DNA of 64,000 nt from Devosia lacusdianchii (lineage in GTDB: Bacteria > Pseudomonadota > Alphaproteobacteria > Rhizobiales > Devosiaceae), in assembly GCF_022429625.1 (NCBI RefSeq), contig NZ_CP092483.1:1984001-2048000 (forward strand), given 5' to 3'. This document shows positions 14,592 to 23,282 of the stretch, in pieces. The stretch's first letter is position 1. Every line of letters begins with the position of its first letter. The notes beneath the pieces were generated by a model, which was not told the DNA's origin, ran no database searches, and saw only the letters and a program-made list of their open reading frames with translations. The translations under genes were made by a program, and so were the position numbers.

Positions 14592-15125
14592 ATGCTGATC
14601 CTCGCCCTCGATCTCAGCAAGTCCAGCACCGGTTTTGCCTACGGGCGTCCTGATGAAGTGCCGCGCTCTGGCTCCGTCCAGTTCGGCACCGCCCAGCACA
14701 CCGACGCCGATGTCGGTGCGAAGGCGATCGTCTGGCTCAGCAAGGACATGCCGATCATCTTGGGCGGGGTTCCCGACGTCGTGGCGATCGAGGCGGCGTG
14801 GGAAGGCAACGGCGGGCATTCGGCCCAGACCTCAGCCCTGCTGCTCGGGCTGCAATTCACGGTCGCGGCCGCTGCGCTGCTGCGCACCAAGCGCCAGCCC
14901 GAGTTGATCAAGGTTGGCGACGCCCGCCGCACGTTCACGGGCAGGGCAGGGTACGCCAAGGGCGAGGCCAAGCCCGCCGTCCAGCGTCGGTGCCTAGAAG
15001 TCGGCTGGCTCGACCTCGAAACGCTTCAGGCTGACCGGGCCGATGCCCTGTGCGTCTGGGCGCATATCGCCGCCCGCACCAATCCCGAACTCGCATTCCA
15101 TCAACCCCGCAAGGCGAGGGCGTAG
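14592..15125 (+). CDS. RuvC-like Holliday junction resolvase
   Basis: A 177-aa RNase-H-fold protein. Asp7 in LILALDLSKSSTGFA, Glu67 in VVAIEAAW and Asp151 in DRADALCVWAH supply the acidic residues of the RuvC active site. It would resolve recombination or replication intermediates before packaging. Phage RuvC-like enzymes of this length are common. The lambda-type Rap/RusA resolvases are not seen elsewhere in the prophage. Confidence 0.85.
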   Translation: MLILALDLSKSSTGFAYGRPDEVPRSGSVQFGTAQHTDADVGAKAIVWLSKDMPIILGGVPDVVAIEAAWEGNGGHSAQTSALLLGLQFTVAAAALLRTKRQPELIKVGDARRTFTGRAGYAKGEAKPAVQRRCLEVGWLDLETLQADRADALCVWAHIAARTNPELAFHQPRKARA

Positions 15126-15127
15126 CG

Positions 15128-15328
15128 ATGAATATCAGTCTCTTGATCCACTGCGACCTCGAACCAGTTCCCATGAAGCAGATGCCGAATGGATGGAGCG
15201 AACCCGCGATTGATGCCGCTGTGGCCGTCGCCGCAGGGCTCTCAGTCGAGATTCTGCACGAGTCACCGCCGTGCATCTCCTACTCGCGCCCCGCTCGTCG
15301 CCCCACCGCATTGGAAGTCGCCAAATGA
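15128..15328 (+). CDS. Hypothetical 66-aa protein
   Basis: MNISLLIHCDLEPVPMKQMP then AAVAVAAGLSVEILHESPP. Its stop overlaps the start of the C5 methyltransferase at 15325, indicating coupling. Function unknown. Confidence 0.5.
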   Translation: MNISLLIHCDLEPVPMKQMPNGWSEPAIDAAVAVAAGLSVEILHESPPCISYSRPARRPTALEVAK

Positions 15329-17364
15329 ACGCGATCCTCCACGACTCCTTCTTGTCTTTCGCCGATGCCCACGGCTTCGACACGACGCACGAGCTGGTGA
15401 TCGACTGCTTTGCCGGTGGTGGCGGAGCGAGCGAAGGCATGGAGATGGCCATGCGCGACATGCGCTTGGCTGGCCAGCTACCGGAAGATCATCGGTGCGC
15501 CGTCGATATCGCGATCAACCATGATCCGAAGGCGATAGCGATGCACGCTGCGAACCACCCGCGGACGATGCACCTCACGGCCGACATCTGGACCGCCGAT
15601 CCGCTCACGGTCACTGGCGGCATTGCGGTTGGGGCTCTCTGGGCATCGCCGGACTGCCGCGGCTTCAGCAAGGCCAAGGGTGGAGCTCCAGTCAGCAAGT
15701 CCGTTCGATCCCTCGCATGGGTTGTCGCCCATTGGGCCGACCAGGTGCGGCCGCGCGAAATCTACATGGAGAACGTCGAGGAGTTTCAGGACTGGTGCGA
15801 CCTCGATCCGACCAGCCGCCCCGACAAGAACCTGAAGGGCAAGGAATTTAAACGCTGGGTCGCTCGGTTCCGTCGCCTCGGCTACCGCGTGGAGTGGCGC
15901 GTGCTGCGGGCGAACTTCTTCGGTGCTCCGACCATTCGCAAGCGCCTCTACATCATGATGCGATGCGACGGCGAGCCGATCTTCTGGCCTGCTGAGACCC
16001 ATGCCGATCCGAAGTCCGAAGCCGTGGCGAACGGCTCGAAGCAAGCATGGCCCGTCGCTGCCGATATCCTCGACTTCGACCGTCCGTGCCCGTCGATCCT
16101 GATGACCAAGGAAGAGGCCAAGGCCTACACCAAGGCCACCGGCATCAAGATCATTCGCCCGCTGGCATTCAACAGCGAAGAGCGGATCGCCAAGGGCACC
16201 AAGCGCTATGTGATCGACAAGGGCGACGATGCCTTTGTCGTGCTCTGCAACCACAGCGGGACAGGCTTCAGAGGGCAGGGTATCGGCGAGAGCTTCGACA
16301 CCGTCACCAGGGCGCGTGACGCCCACGGCCTGGTCGTGCCGCATCTGATGACCATGCGGAACGCCGCCAAGCCCTTCACCGGAGCGGACGAGCCGACGCA
16401 CACCATAACGGCGGGAGGGGCAGGGCTGAGCGAGGTCGAGGCGACCATCGCGCCCTTCCTTTCTCATGGCCAGCAGGGCGGACGCAGCCGCCCGGCAACT
16501 GAGCCAGCGCACACCATTGCAGCGAGCACCAAGGACACCAACCAGGTCGCAGCGGTCTACATCGCCCAGCACAACGGCGGCTCCCGCGCACCGATCGGCC
16601 GCGCCGCTGATGAGCCGCTTTCCACCCTCACGGTCGAAGGTTCGCAACAGCAGGCAGTGTCGGTCTACCTGGGCCGCCAGTTCGGCAAGTCGGTCGGTCA
16701 CGACGCGACCGAATCCAACGGCACAGTGACGGCAGGCGGAGGCGGGAAATCGCAAGTCGTCTCGGCTCACATGATTTCGATGAAGGGTAGCGATCGCCGC
16801 GCCTCGTCAGTCGAAGTCCCGGCAACCGCCGCGACGGCCCAAGGCCAGCACACAGGCGTCGTGATGCCGTTCCTCCAAGCCTACTATGGCGTCGACCAGG
16901 ACACGCCGGTCACCGACTCGGTCCACACCGTGACCACGAAGGATCGGTTCTCGCATGTCGAGGCGGAGGCAGGGGCGCTACCGCTGACCGACGCCCAACT
17001 CGACAGCGCTCGCAAGGTCGCCGCCTTCCTTCGCAAATACGATTGTTGGGATGACCGCGAGTTCGTGACGCTGACCATTCGTGGCGTCCAATACATCATC
17101 ATCGATATTGGCATGCGGATGCTGACGCCCCGCGAGCTCGCCCGCGCCCAAGGCTTCCGCGAAACCTACATCCTGGCCGCGCCCTACAATGGCGGCTTTC
17201 TGACCGAGACCGACCAGCGCCACAAGATCGGCAATTCGGTCTGCCCCGACATGGCCTACGCGCTGTTCCGCCAGAACTATCGGCCGAAGCCCCGCCTGGT
17301 CGTCAACAATGACCAAGGCTGGCTATTCGCTTCTTCGGCACCATCCGAGAGGGCCGCAGCATGA
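15325..17364 (+). CDS. Large C5 cytosine DNA methyltransferase with repeated modules
   Basis: A 679-aa enzyme. Motif I is DCFAGGGGASEG (~28-39), the catalytic Cys111 lies in SPDCRGFSKAKGG (motif IV, PDC instead of the usual PPC), and motif VI is YMENVEEF (~148). The C-terminal motifs ELARAQGF and HKIGNSVCPDM are present. Between ~350 and 560 there are about six degenerate modules of ~35-45 residues, each with a 'P.HTIT' or 'PLSTLTV' phrase. These probably form an enlarged target-recognition region. It is much longer than a minimal C5 enzyme (~330 aa). Confidence 0.9.
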   Translation: MNAILHDSFLSFADAHGFDTTHELVIDCFAGGGGASEGMEMAMRDMRLAGQLPEDHRCAVDIAINHDPKAIAMHAANHPRTMHLTADIWTADPLTVTGGIAVGALWASPDCRGFSKAKGGAPVSKSVRSLAWVVAHWADQVRPREIYMENVEEFQDWCDLDPTSRPDKNLKGKEFKRWVARFRRLGYRVEWRVLRANFFGAPTIRKRLYIMMRCDGEPIFWPAETHADPKSEAVANGSKQAWPVAADILDFDRPCPSILMTKEEAKAYTKATGIKIIRPLAFNSEERIAKGTKRYVIDKGDDAFVVLCNHSGTGFRGQGIGESFDTVTRARDAHGLVVPHLMTMRNAAKPFTGADEPTHTITAGGAGLSEVEATIAPFLSHGQQGGRSRPATEPAHTIAASTKDTNQVAAVYIAQHNGGSRAPIGRAADEPLSTLTVEGSQQQAVSVYLGRQFGKSVGHDATESNGTVTAGGGGKSQVVSAHMISMKGSDRRASSVEVPATAATAQGQHTGVVMPFLQAYYGVDQDTPVTDSVHTVTTKDRFSHVEAEAGALPLTDAQLDSARKVAAFLRKYDCWDDREFVTLTIRGVQYIIIDIGMRMLTPRELARAQGFRETYILAAPYNGGFLTETDQRHKIGNSVCPDMAYALFRQNYRPKPRLVVNNDQGWLFASSAPSERAAA

Positions 17365-18170
17365 CCATCCTTTCTACCACCCACTCCAGCCGCATCCGCA
17401 ACCGCTCCATGGGCGTGCTGCACCTGATTGCGGCAGACGAATCCTGCGAGGTCTCCGACATCCTCGCTCTACTCATTCCAGAACCACGGCCGACCTCAAC
17501 ACCGGCTGTGCAGGCGCACATCGTTGCCGACGCCTCCGACGTCGCCGACGAACGTCCCACATCGCTGCCCGGTGCCGATGGCGCCGTAGACCGGGCCCCA
17601 CATCCTCAGGCTGCCGTCGATGCCGATCTTGAAGAGGCGGAGAAGGCGATCATCGTTGAAACGGGTAAGTCGGTGGGCGAGCAATCGCCTGCCGCTCCGG
17701 CATCCTTCCGCGATCAGCTGCGCTCGCTCCATCAATCCGAGCCAGAACTCACCAGGCCCGAACTCGCCGCGCGCCTCGGCAAGTCGCACAGCTATGTCAC
17801 CGCGGCAGTCCGCGAGATGGACCTTGACGTACCGACCACGCGCGTCATGCCAGATCCACCAAGGGAGAAGGCGAAAGCCAAGCCGCTGCCGGCGCCATCC
17901 GGGTTCACCCTGAAAGAGCGCATCCGGACACGATATCGGCAGCACCCAACACACACCGCGCGAATGATCGCCAATGAGCTCGGCGCAAACCCCGGCATTG
18001 TCAGCGCGGTACTCGCTACCGTCCGCAAGGAAGAGGCAGGGCAGGACGTTGAGTCGGTTCCAGCGCCCACACCAGCCAACATCCTCCCAAACCAGCCAGC
18101 GGGCTCCATCGAAGCCCGGCTGAAGGCTGATGCAGCTGCGCGCAAGGCACGGCTGGGAGGTAAGGCATGA
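17361..18170 (+). CDS. Protein with two predicted helix-turn-helix units
   Basis: A 269-aa protein. A low-complexity Ala/Pro/Asp linker (~40-115) precedes HTH 1 (TRPELAARLGKSHSYVTAAV, ~130-155) and HTH 2 (TARMIANELGANPGIVSAVL, ~205-230). It is probably a phage DNA-binding regulator or replication accessory factor. Start and stop overlap the two methyltransferase genes on either side. Confidence 0.65.
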   Translation: MTILSTTHSSRIRNRSMGVLHLIAADESCEVSDILALLIPEPRPTSTPAVQAHIVADASDVADERPTSLPGADGAVDRAPHPQAAVDADLEEAEKAIIVETGKSVGEQSPAAPASFRDQLRSLHQSEPELTRPELAARLGKSHSYVTAAVREMDLDVPTTRVMPDPPREKAKAKPLPAPSGFTLKERIRTRYRQHPTHTARMIANELGANPGIVSAVLATVRKEEAGQDVESVPAPTPANILPNQPAGSIEARLKADAAARKARLGGKA

Positions 18171-18853
18171 CCGCACCATCTGCACGCGGCCTGTTCCGCG
18201 CCACAGGGAAAACCAGCAAACCGACGGTCGTGCAACTGCTCGACGGAACGCTCGCCAAATCAGGCGACGGTCTGGAGCGGGAGAAGGACGACTTCTACCC
18301 CACGCCGGCCGAACCCATCCGCGCCCTGCTGCACGCAGAAGGCAAACGTCTTCGTGACTTTGATGCGATCTGGGAGCCATCAGCCGGCGATGGCGCGCTC
18401 GTCCGCGAAATGGAGGCGGTCGGCTTCAAGGTGATCCCCTCGGATCTCGTTGACCGTGGCGTAGGCCTTCCCGTCTCAGACTATTACGGCTTCCGCCGCG
18501 CGCCATCGCTCGCAACCGTTCAGAACCCACCCTTCAGTGAATGCGGCTGGGGCAATGGCAAGGCCTGCTGGCTGAAGCACGGCCTCGACGTGCTGGGCCT
18601 CGAGTATATGGCATTGCTGATGAATTGGGGCTGGCCCGGTGCTGGTGGTCTTGCGCCATTCTGGGCGGAGTATCCGCCGGCACGTGTCTACCTGATGAGG
18701 TGGAAGATCGACTTCACCGGGCAGGGCGCCCCTCCGATGCTCAATGCCTGGTTCGTTTGGGACAAGCAGTACCAGGGCGAAACCGTCCTGCGAATGCTGG
18801 ACCGGAAGGACGCTCGCCAGCACGAGTTGTTTGCGGAGGCGGCCAATGCCTGA
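18167..18853 (+). CDS. Second amino-methyltransferase-like protein (NPPF)
   Basis: A 228-aa protein with DFYPTPAEPI, the AdoMet-site phrase IWEPSAGDGALVREM (~68-82) and VQNPPFSEC (Asn120-Phe123). Compact phage enzymes of this type are N6-adenine methyltransferase-like. The C-terminal half is Trp-rich, and no target-recognition domain is obvious. With the DUF4942 and C5 enzymes, this makes three methyltransferases in 6.6 kb. Confidence 0.8.
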   Translation: MTAPSARGLFRATGKTSKPTVVQLLDGTLAKSGDGLEREKDDFYPTPAEPIRALLHAEGKRLRDFDAIWEPSAGDGALVREMEAVGFKVIPSDLVDRGVGLPVSDYYGFRRAPSLATVQNPPFSECGWGNGKACWLKHGLDVLGLEYMALLMNWGWPGAGGLAPFWAEYPPARVYLMRWKIDFTGQGAPPMLNAWFVWDKQYQGETVLRMLDRKDARQHELFAEAANA

Positions 18854-19034
18854 CCTTCAGATCACTTCCCGCGCCGACCATGACCGCCTCCGTCAGCGCA
18901 CGGCCGGAAAGCACAAGCGCAACGAGGCCATCGCCAACACCACCGTTCAGGTCGTGGCTGAATACCTGCGCGGACGGCCGGCGTCTGCCTGCATGGCCGA
19001 CCTCGTCCAGAAAGCAAAGGAGATGGGCCAATGA
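18846..19034 (+). CDS. Hypothetical 62-aa basic protein
   Basis: MPDLQITSRADHDRLRQRTA with a basic helix and a second helical half. It overlaps the methyltransferase end (8 bp) and the gcrA-like start (ATGA). No function recognised. Confidence 0.55.
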   Translation: MPDLQITSRADHDRLRQRTAGKHKRNEAIANTTVQVVAEYLRGRPASACMADLVQKAKEMGQ

Positions 19035-19576
19035 CCGCAGCACAGCAGACCAGACTATTTGACTGGACCGATGATGCAGTGAGCCTGCTCCGCAATCGGT
19101 GGGCAGAGGGTGCGTCCTGTTCGGAGATCGCCAGAGAACTCGGTGGAGGGCTGTCCCGATCGGCGGTCATTGGCAAGGTGACGCGACTGAAGCTCCCCGC
19201 ACGCGCTTCCACTACGGGGTCAACGCGTCCTCACGGCAACAAGGGCCGGCCCAAGGCGAACTTCATCGCCGCGAAGCGCAAGGCCGCAAATGAAAATGGC
19301 GGCCTTGCTTTCAAACTGGCCCAGGCCCGCAAGGACGGCCTTTCGGTCGAAGAGGGCATGGCAGCGGTGCTTGGCCAACCGCGCGTCGACGGTCTCGGCG
19401 ATGCCGTCCCCACCGACCGCCAGTTGATCGGTCTGCTCGACCTGACAGATCGCACGTGCCGCTGGCCGTTCGGCGACCCTGGCGAGCCGGGATTCGGCTT
19501 CTGCGGATGCCGGAAGAGCCGTCATGCCGGTCCATACTGCCCAGAACACACCGCCAAGTCGGAGGTGCGTCGGTGA
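19031..19576 (+). CDS. Phage-encoded GcrA-family cell-cycle regulator
   Basis: A 181-aa protein. The N-terminal DNA-binding domain has DWTDDAVSLLRNRWAEGASC, SEIARELGG and SRSAVIGKVTRLKL, the GcrA signature. The C-terminal sigma70-binding part retains LLDLTDRTCRWPFGDPGE and FCGCRKSRHAGPYCPEH. Chromosomal GcrA binds sigma70-RNA polymerase and activates promoters carrying methylated GANTC. A phage copy could redirect this circuit to phage promoters or alter the cell cycle. It sits between methyltransferase and primase genes. Confidence 0.9.
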   Translation: MTAAQQTRLFDWTDDAVSLLRNRWAEGASCSEIARELGGGLSRSAVIGKVTRLKLPARASTTGSTRPHGNKGRPKANFIAAKRKAANENGGLAFKLAQARKDGLSVEEGMAAVLGQPRVDGLGDAVPTDRQLIGLLDLTDRTCRWPFGDPGEPGFGFCGCRKSRHAGPYCPEHTAKSEVRR

Positions 19577-19890
19577 CCCCACGCCAAGCCAAGTTGGTCC
19601 GCGCCTCTGAAGCCGTCGATCGCTGCAAGCGTGAGATCGAATCCGACTGGCCACGGTCGAAGATGGACGATCCCATGCTCCATCCCGACAAGAGGGCGAT
19701 CTTCGCATCGAAGCAGGATGATGTTGCCGCACTCGACCTGGCCAGCAAGGCGGTCATGGCCGTTGCGGCGGACCCAGATCAGTTTGGCAAGGTCATGGAA
19801 TTGAGGCGCAAGGATCGGTCGGCTTTCGACGCCATCATGGTGCTGGTCGACATCGAGCTCGCGCGGAAGCCGGAGGCGGTTGCAGCGTGA
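19573..19890 (+). CDS. Hypothetical 105-aa helical protein (GTG start)
   Basis: GTG 19573 overlaps the gcrA-like stop, and its own stop overlaps the primase GTG start at 19887. All-helical, with KFRE-free low-aromatic composition and SDWPRSKMDDPMLHPDKRA in the middle. Function unknown. Confidence 0.6.
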   Translation: MTPRQAKLVRASEAVDRCKREIESDWPRSKMDDPMLHPDKRAIFASKQDDVAALDLASKAVMAVAADPDQFGKVMELRRKDRSAFDAIMVLVDIELARKPEAVAA

Positions 19891-22274
19891 GCGATCTACG
19901 TTTCCCCGACGCTCTCCTTGACCGTATCCGCGACGCTGTGCCGATCTCGGAGGTGGTGAGCCAATATGTGAGCTGGGATAATGGCAAGTCGCAGCCAGGT
20001 CGTGGTGACCTCTGGGCCTGCTGCCCATTCCATGCTGAGCGCGACCCGAGCTTCCACGTTCTGGATCAGGAAGGCATCTACAAGTGTTTCGTCTGCTCGG
20101 ATTCGGCCGGCGATGTGTTCGACTTTCTCGTCCAGATCAGCGGCATCTCGTTCGTTGAGGCCGTGAAGGTCGTGGCCGGAATGGCGGGCATCGACACCGA
20201 CCAGCCAAATGCCCAGCAAACCGCCGGCGCGCCTCGTCCAGCGCTTCCGCCCGCAAAGGCGAGCCAACGCCCAGCCAAGGAGCCGAAGGGGCCCAAGCGC
20301 AAGCGCGAGGGGCAATGGACGATATTCAAGGCCTATGACTATGAGATCGACGGGGTGGTGCAATACCAGAACGTCCGCATCCAGTTCAAAATGCCGGACG
20401 GGTCATGGGAGTTGGACCCGGACTCTGGAAAGCCGGACAAGGACTTTCGCCAGCGCCGACCATCGGGCCTCCCGGATGGTTCGTGGGTATGGGGGCTCAA
20501 GGCCGGCACCTTCATGCGCCGCAGGGCGGGGGAAGACTGGCGCAAGCTCGACGAAACCGTCCTAGCCGAATGGGGCAGCGGCGAGCGCCTGACACTCAAG
20601 GATGATGTCCCGCACGGCATCTACCGCCGGACGGAGGTCGAACTTGCCATTGAGCAGGGCCGGACCATCCTATTTCTGGAAGGCGAGAAGGCCGTTGACG
20701 CGTCATGGGCGCTCGGCCAGCCGGCGACCTGCAACAGCGGCGGCGGGGAAAACTTCGATGAGAGCATAATTGCGATATTTCGCGGTGCCCGCGTCGTGGC
20801 TTCTCCGGACAATGACCCGCAGCGCCGGGACAATGACGGCGAGCTCGTGTTCCACCCCGACGGGCGGCCCTCGTTCAAGGGCAAGGATCATGCCGAGCAA
20901 TTCTGTGCAATGGCGCGGAAGAAGGCCGCCTTCGTGGGCCTGCTCGAACTGCCGGGCCTGCCGCTGAAAGGCGATATTTTTGAGTGGATCGCTGCGGGCG
21001 GGACCATTGAGCAGTTACAGGCGCTGATCGACCATTGCCCGCCATGGCGACCACGACCACCACAGTCCAAATTTGGCGCGATCGGCCTCGACCAGCTTCA
21101 CCAGCCACACCTGAAGCATGAGTTCCTGATCGACGGCTTTCTCGATCGCCGCGGCGTCGCAATGATGCCCGGCGCCTCCGGATCCGCAAAGACTTTCCTC
21201 ACTCTCGAAATGGGCATGTGCATCGCCCTGAACCGCGACTTCTGGGGAATGCAGGTGAAGCCGGGGCTCGTGCTGTACCAGGCAGGCGAGGGCAAGGAGG
21301 GTGTGACCAAGCGCATCGACGGCTGGCTGCTCGACCGGGACGTGCCACCATCGGCCGAAGTGCCATTCAAGGTTCTACCGCGAAAGGTCAACCTGTTCGT
21401 CGACGACAAGGACACCGACGACCTGATCGAAGAGGGTAAGGCCTGGTCCGAGTACTACGAGCAGCCCGTCCGGTTGATGATCATCGACACCTTCAACAAG
21501 GCAATCACCGGCGCCAACGAGAACGCCGGCCAGGACATGGGTCGCGTGCTCTCTCGCCTCGAGCGGATATCGGAAGCGCTGGACTGCGCCGTGCTGGTAC
21601 CAATGCACAAGTCAAAGCAGGGCGACATGCGGGGGCATACATCGCTCATGGGCGACGCATCCAACGTCCTCAACGTGACCAAGCTCGAAATCAGGGACGG
21701 CAACGGCCGACAGATACGCACCGTCTCGCTGGACAAAAACAAGGACGGGGAGGGCGGTCACCCGATGCGCTTCGTCCTGCGCCAGATCGTGCTGGGTGAG
21801 GAAGAGAACGGCAAGCCGCGCACCACCTGCGTGGTCGACCGACCCAATGGTGACGACGAGGCCCTGGTCGCAGAGGGCAAGCTGTCCCTCAACCAAACGC
21901 TGTTCCTACAGACGCTGCGCGACTCCATCGACATCGAGGGCGAGGACGCCCCGTTGGGCGTGACAGGCGTCCCGCGCGGCAAACGTGTCGTCCAGTACAA
22001 GGCCTTTGCCGCCCGGCTATGGAACAAATGGCCCTTCACCGCGCCCGAGCACGAGGTCGAGAAGCGGAAGAAGGAATTCAGCACTCAGGTCGGTGCCGCT
22101 GGCAAGCGCCTGGTCGCCCACGGCTATGTCGAGCGCCACAACGACACCGGGTTGATTTGGTGGACCGGCAAGAGCGATCGACCACCGCGCCAGCCAAAGC
22201 CGGTCGAGAAACCCGGCGCCGGCATATCACCAGCCGTCATGAAGGAACTCAAGGAAGAGGACGTGCCGTTTTGA
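19887..22274 (+). CDS. Primase-helicase (CHC2 zinc finger, Toprim-like, RecA-like ATPase)
   Basis: A 795-aa replication protein. An N-terminal DnaG-type zinc finger uses Cys46-His49 and Cys67-Cys70 (CCPFH, YKCFVC). A Toprim-like region has FLEGEKAVDA (~263-272) and VASPDNDPQ (Asp308/Asp310). A RepA/AAA_25-type ATPase follows with Walker A PGASGSAKT (428-436), VRLMIIDTFN as Walker B, and VLVPMHKSKQGDMRGHTSLM as motif H3-like. It should prime and unwind phage DNA. GTG start overlaps the previous stop. Confidence 0.9.
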   Translation: MSDLRFPDALLDRIRDAVPISEVVSQYVSWDNGKSQPGRGDLWACCPFHAERDPSFHVLDQEGIYKCFVCSDSAGDVFDFLVQISGISFVEAVKVVAGMAGIDTDQPNAQQTAGAPRPALPPAKASQRPAKEPKGPKRKREGQWTIFKAYDYEIDGVVQYQNVRIQFKMPDGSWELDPDSGKPDKDFRQRRPSGLPDGSWVWGLKAGTFMRRRAGEDWRKLDETVLAEWGSGERLTLKDDVPHGIYRRTEVELAIEQGRTILFLEGEKAVDASWALGQPATCNSGGGENFDESIIAIFRGARVVASPDNDPQRRDNDGELVFHPDGRPSFKGKDHAEQFCAMARKKAAFVGLLELPGLPLKGDIFEWIAAGGTIEQLQALIDHCPPWRPRPPQSKFGAIGLDQLHQPHLKHEFLIDGFLDRRGVAMMPGASGSAKTFLTLEMGMCIALNRDFWGMQVKPGLVLYQAGEGKEGVTKRIDGWLLDRDVPPSAEVPFKVLPRKVNLFVDDKDTDDLIEEGKAWSEYYEQPVRLMIIDTFNKAITGANENAGQDMGRVLSRLERISEALDCAVLVPMHKSKQGDMRGHTSLMGDASNVLNVTKLEIRDGNGRQIRTVSLDKNKDGEGGHPMRFVLRQIVLGEEENGKPRTTCVVDRPNGDDEALVAEGKLSLNQTLFLQTLRDSIDIEGEDAPLGVTGVPRGKRVVQYKAFAARLWNKWPFTAPEHEVEKRKKEFSTQVGAAGKRLVAHGYVERHNDTGLIWWTGKSDRPPRQPKPVEKPGAGISPAVMKELKEEDVPF

Positions 22275-22624
22275 GCTTCATTCGCCAGCCACACATGTTC
22301 GAACCGCGTCGCACCGCTACATGGAATATCCGTCTCGGCTTCCATCACGGACAGGGCCTGTCCTCGGTCAAGATCGCCGAGCTGCTGGGCGACGGCACTG
22401 GCCCGGCGACGGTTCGCACCATGATCCAAGGCGCCGATCTGCCCAGCCCCGGTGCACGCATGACTGTGGTGCCGGTGAGCTTCGAATATTGGCAGCGGGA
22501 CATTCTGCAGCGCCACGCCGACGAGCGCGGGCTGACGGTTCACCAATTGCTCTACCGCATGATCGCCTCGGGCCTGGTGCTCGATGACCTCTACGACGCC
22601 GTGACAGACGGAAGGTACGACTGA
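22271..22624 (+). CDS. Hypothetical DNA-binding protein (TTG start)
   Basis: TTG 22271 overlaps the primase stop (TTGA); ATG 22295 is an alternative. GQGLSSVKIAELLGDGTGPA resembles an HTH, and DERGLTVHQLLYRMIASGL is a ribbon- or helix-like tail. It ends on the start of the next gene. Function unknown. Confidence 0.6.
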   Translation: MSFIRQPHMFEPRRTATWNIRLGFHHGQGLSSVKIAELLGDGTGPATVRTMIQGADLPSPGARMTVVPVSFEYWQRDILQRHADERGLTVHQLLYRMIASGLVLDDLYDAVTDGRYD

Positions 22625-23184
22625 TGGCCGTTGTTGAAGCCGCTTCCAATGTTGAGTTATGGACGCCTGAAGCCGTCAAAGCTGCCTACGTCGAGGCGCT
22701 GATCGTCATCGAGCGCACCGTACCTGGTGATGGCCCTGCGTTGGCAAGATCGAACTATGGGGCCATCTATACAGCCGACGACATCGCCGGTCAGGCGGAT
22801 CGTTACGGCTTGGACAGCAGGGTCAAGGACCGACGAGGCCGTGCGCAGCACATCATCATGCCGCAGCGGGGTAACAAGGTCCGGGTAAGGTACACGCCGG
22901 AGCAGATCGAATGGGCGACGTTCGTCCTATGCGGCGGCTCGTTCCACGGCAGCGCCAAGGTTGGGCCATGGACATCGGGTATCATCGCCAACAGTGTCAC
23001 GCGAGAGAGCTTCGAGGCATGGGGCAGGCAGGTGGCGGGACGCCGCCTAGGCTCGGAGAAGCGGACCATGAAAGAGATTGCGGCATCGGCGGGATTGCCG
23101 CCGCGGACGTTCCATCGCTACGTGCTGGGGGCCGCCGAGCAGATCGCCAAGTCTTTGAATGCGGCAAGGGTGGATCGGGTCTGA
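22624..23184 (+). CDS. DUF6362-like protein at the end of the early right operon
   Basis: A 186-aa protein ending in an HTH-like segment: KRTMKEIAASAGLPPRTFHRYV then GAAEQIAKSLN, similar to the DUF6362/sigma-like tail of rhizobial phage proteins. Its position, last early gene before the late region, is where lambdoid phages place the late activator Q, so a late-gene regulator is a reasonable guess. No direct evidence for that is visible. Confidence 0.6.
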   Translation: MAVVEAASNVELWTPEAVKAAYVEALIVIERTVPGDGPALARSNYGAIYTADDIAGQADRYGLDSRVKDRRGRAQHIIMPQRGNKVRVRYTPEQIEWATFVLCGGSFHGSAKVGPWTSGIIANSVTRESFEAWGRQVAGRRLGSEKRTMKEIAASAGLPPRTFHRYVLGAAEQIAKSLNAARVDRV

Positions 23185-23282
23185 TTCTGCAGGGCAGTGC
23201 GAGAATCTGTGGTCGGTCGGCCACATCCGTGCGACTCGGTGATTCTGAGGTAGAATGGTGGTAGCCACACGCGGAGGCCATA

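Noticed and set aside
15478..16770. 430-codon open frame opposite the C5 methyltransferase
   Set aside because: Shadow of a confidently identified enzyme with all catalytic motifs on the plus strand.
16370..16980. CRISPR-like or DNA-level tandem repeat in the C5 methyltransferase
   Set aside because: Repetition is only at the protein-motif level; there are no identical DNA repeats with spacers, and I saw no CRISPR array anywhere in the window.
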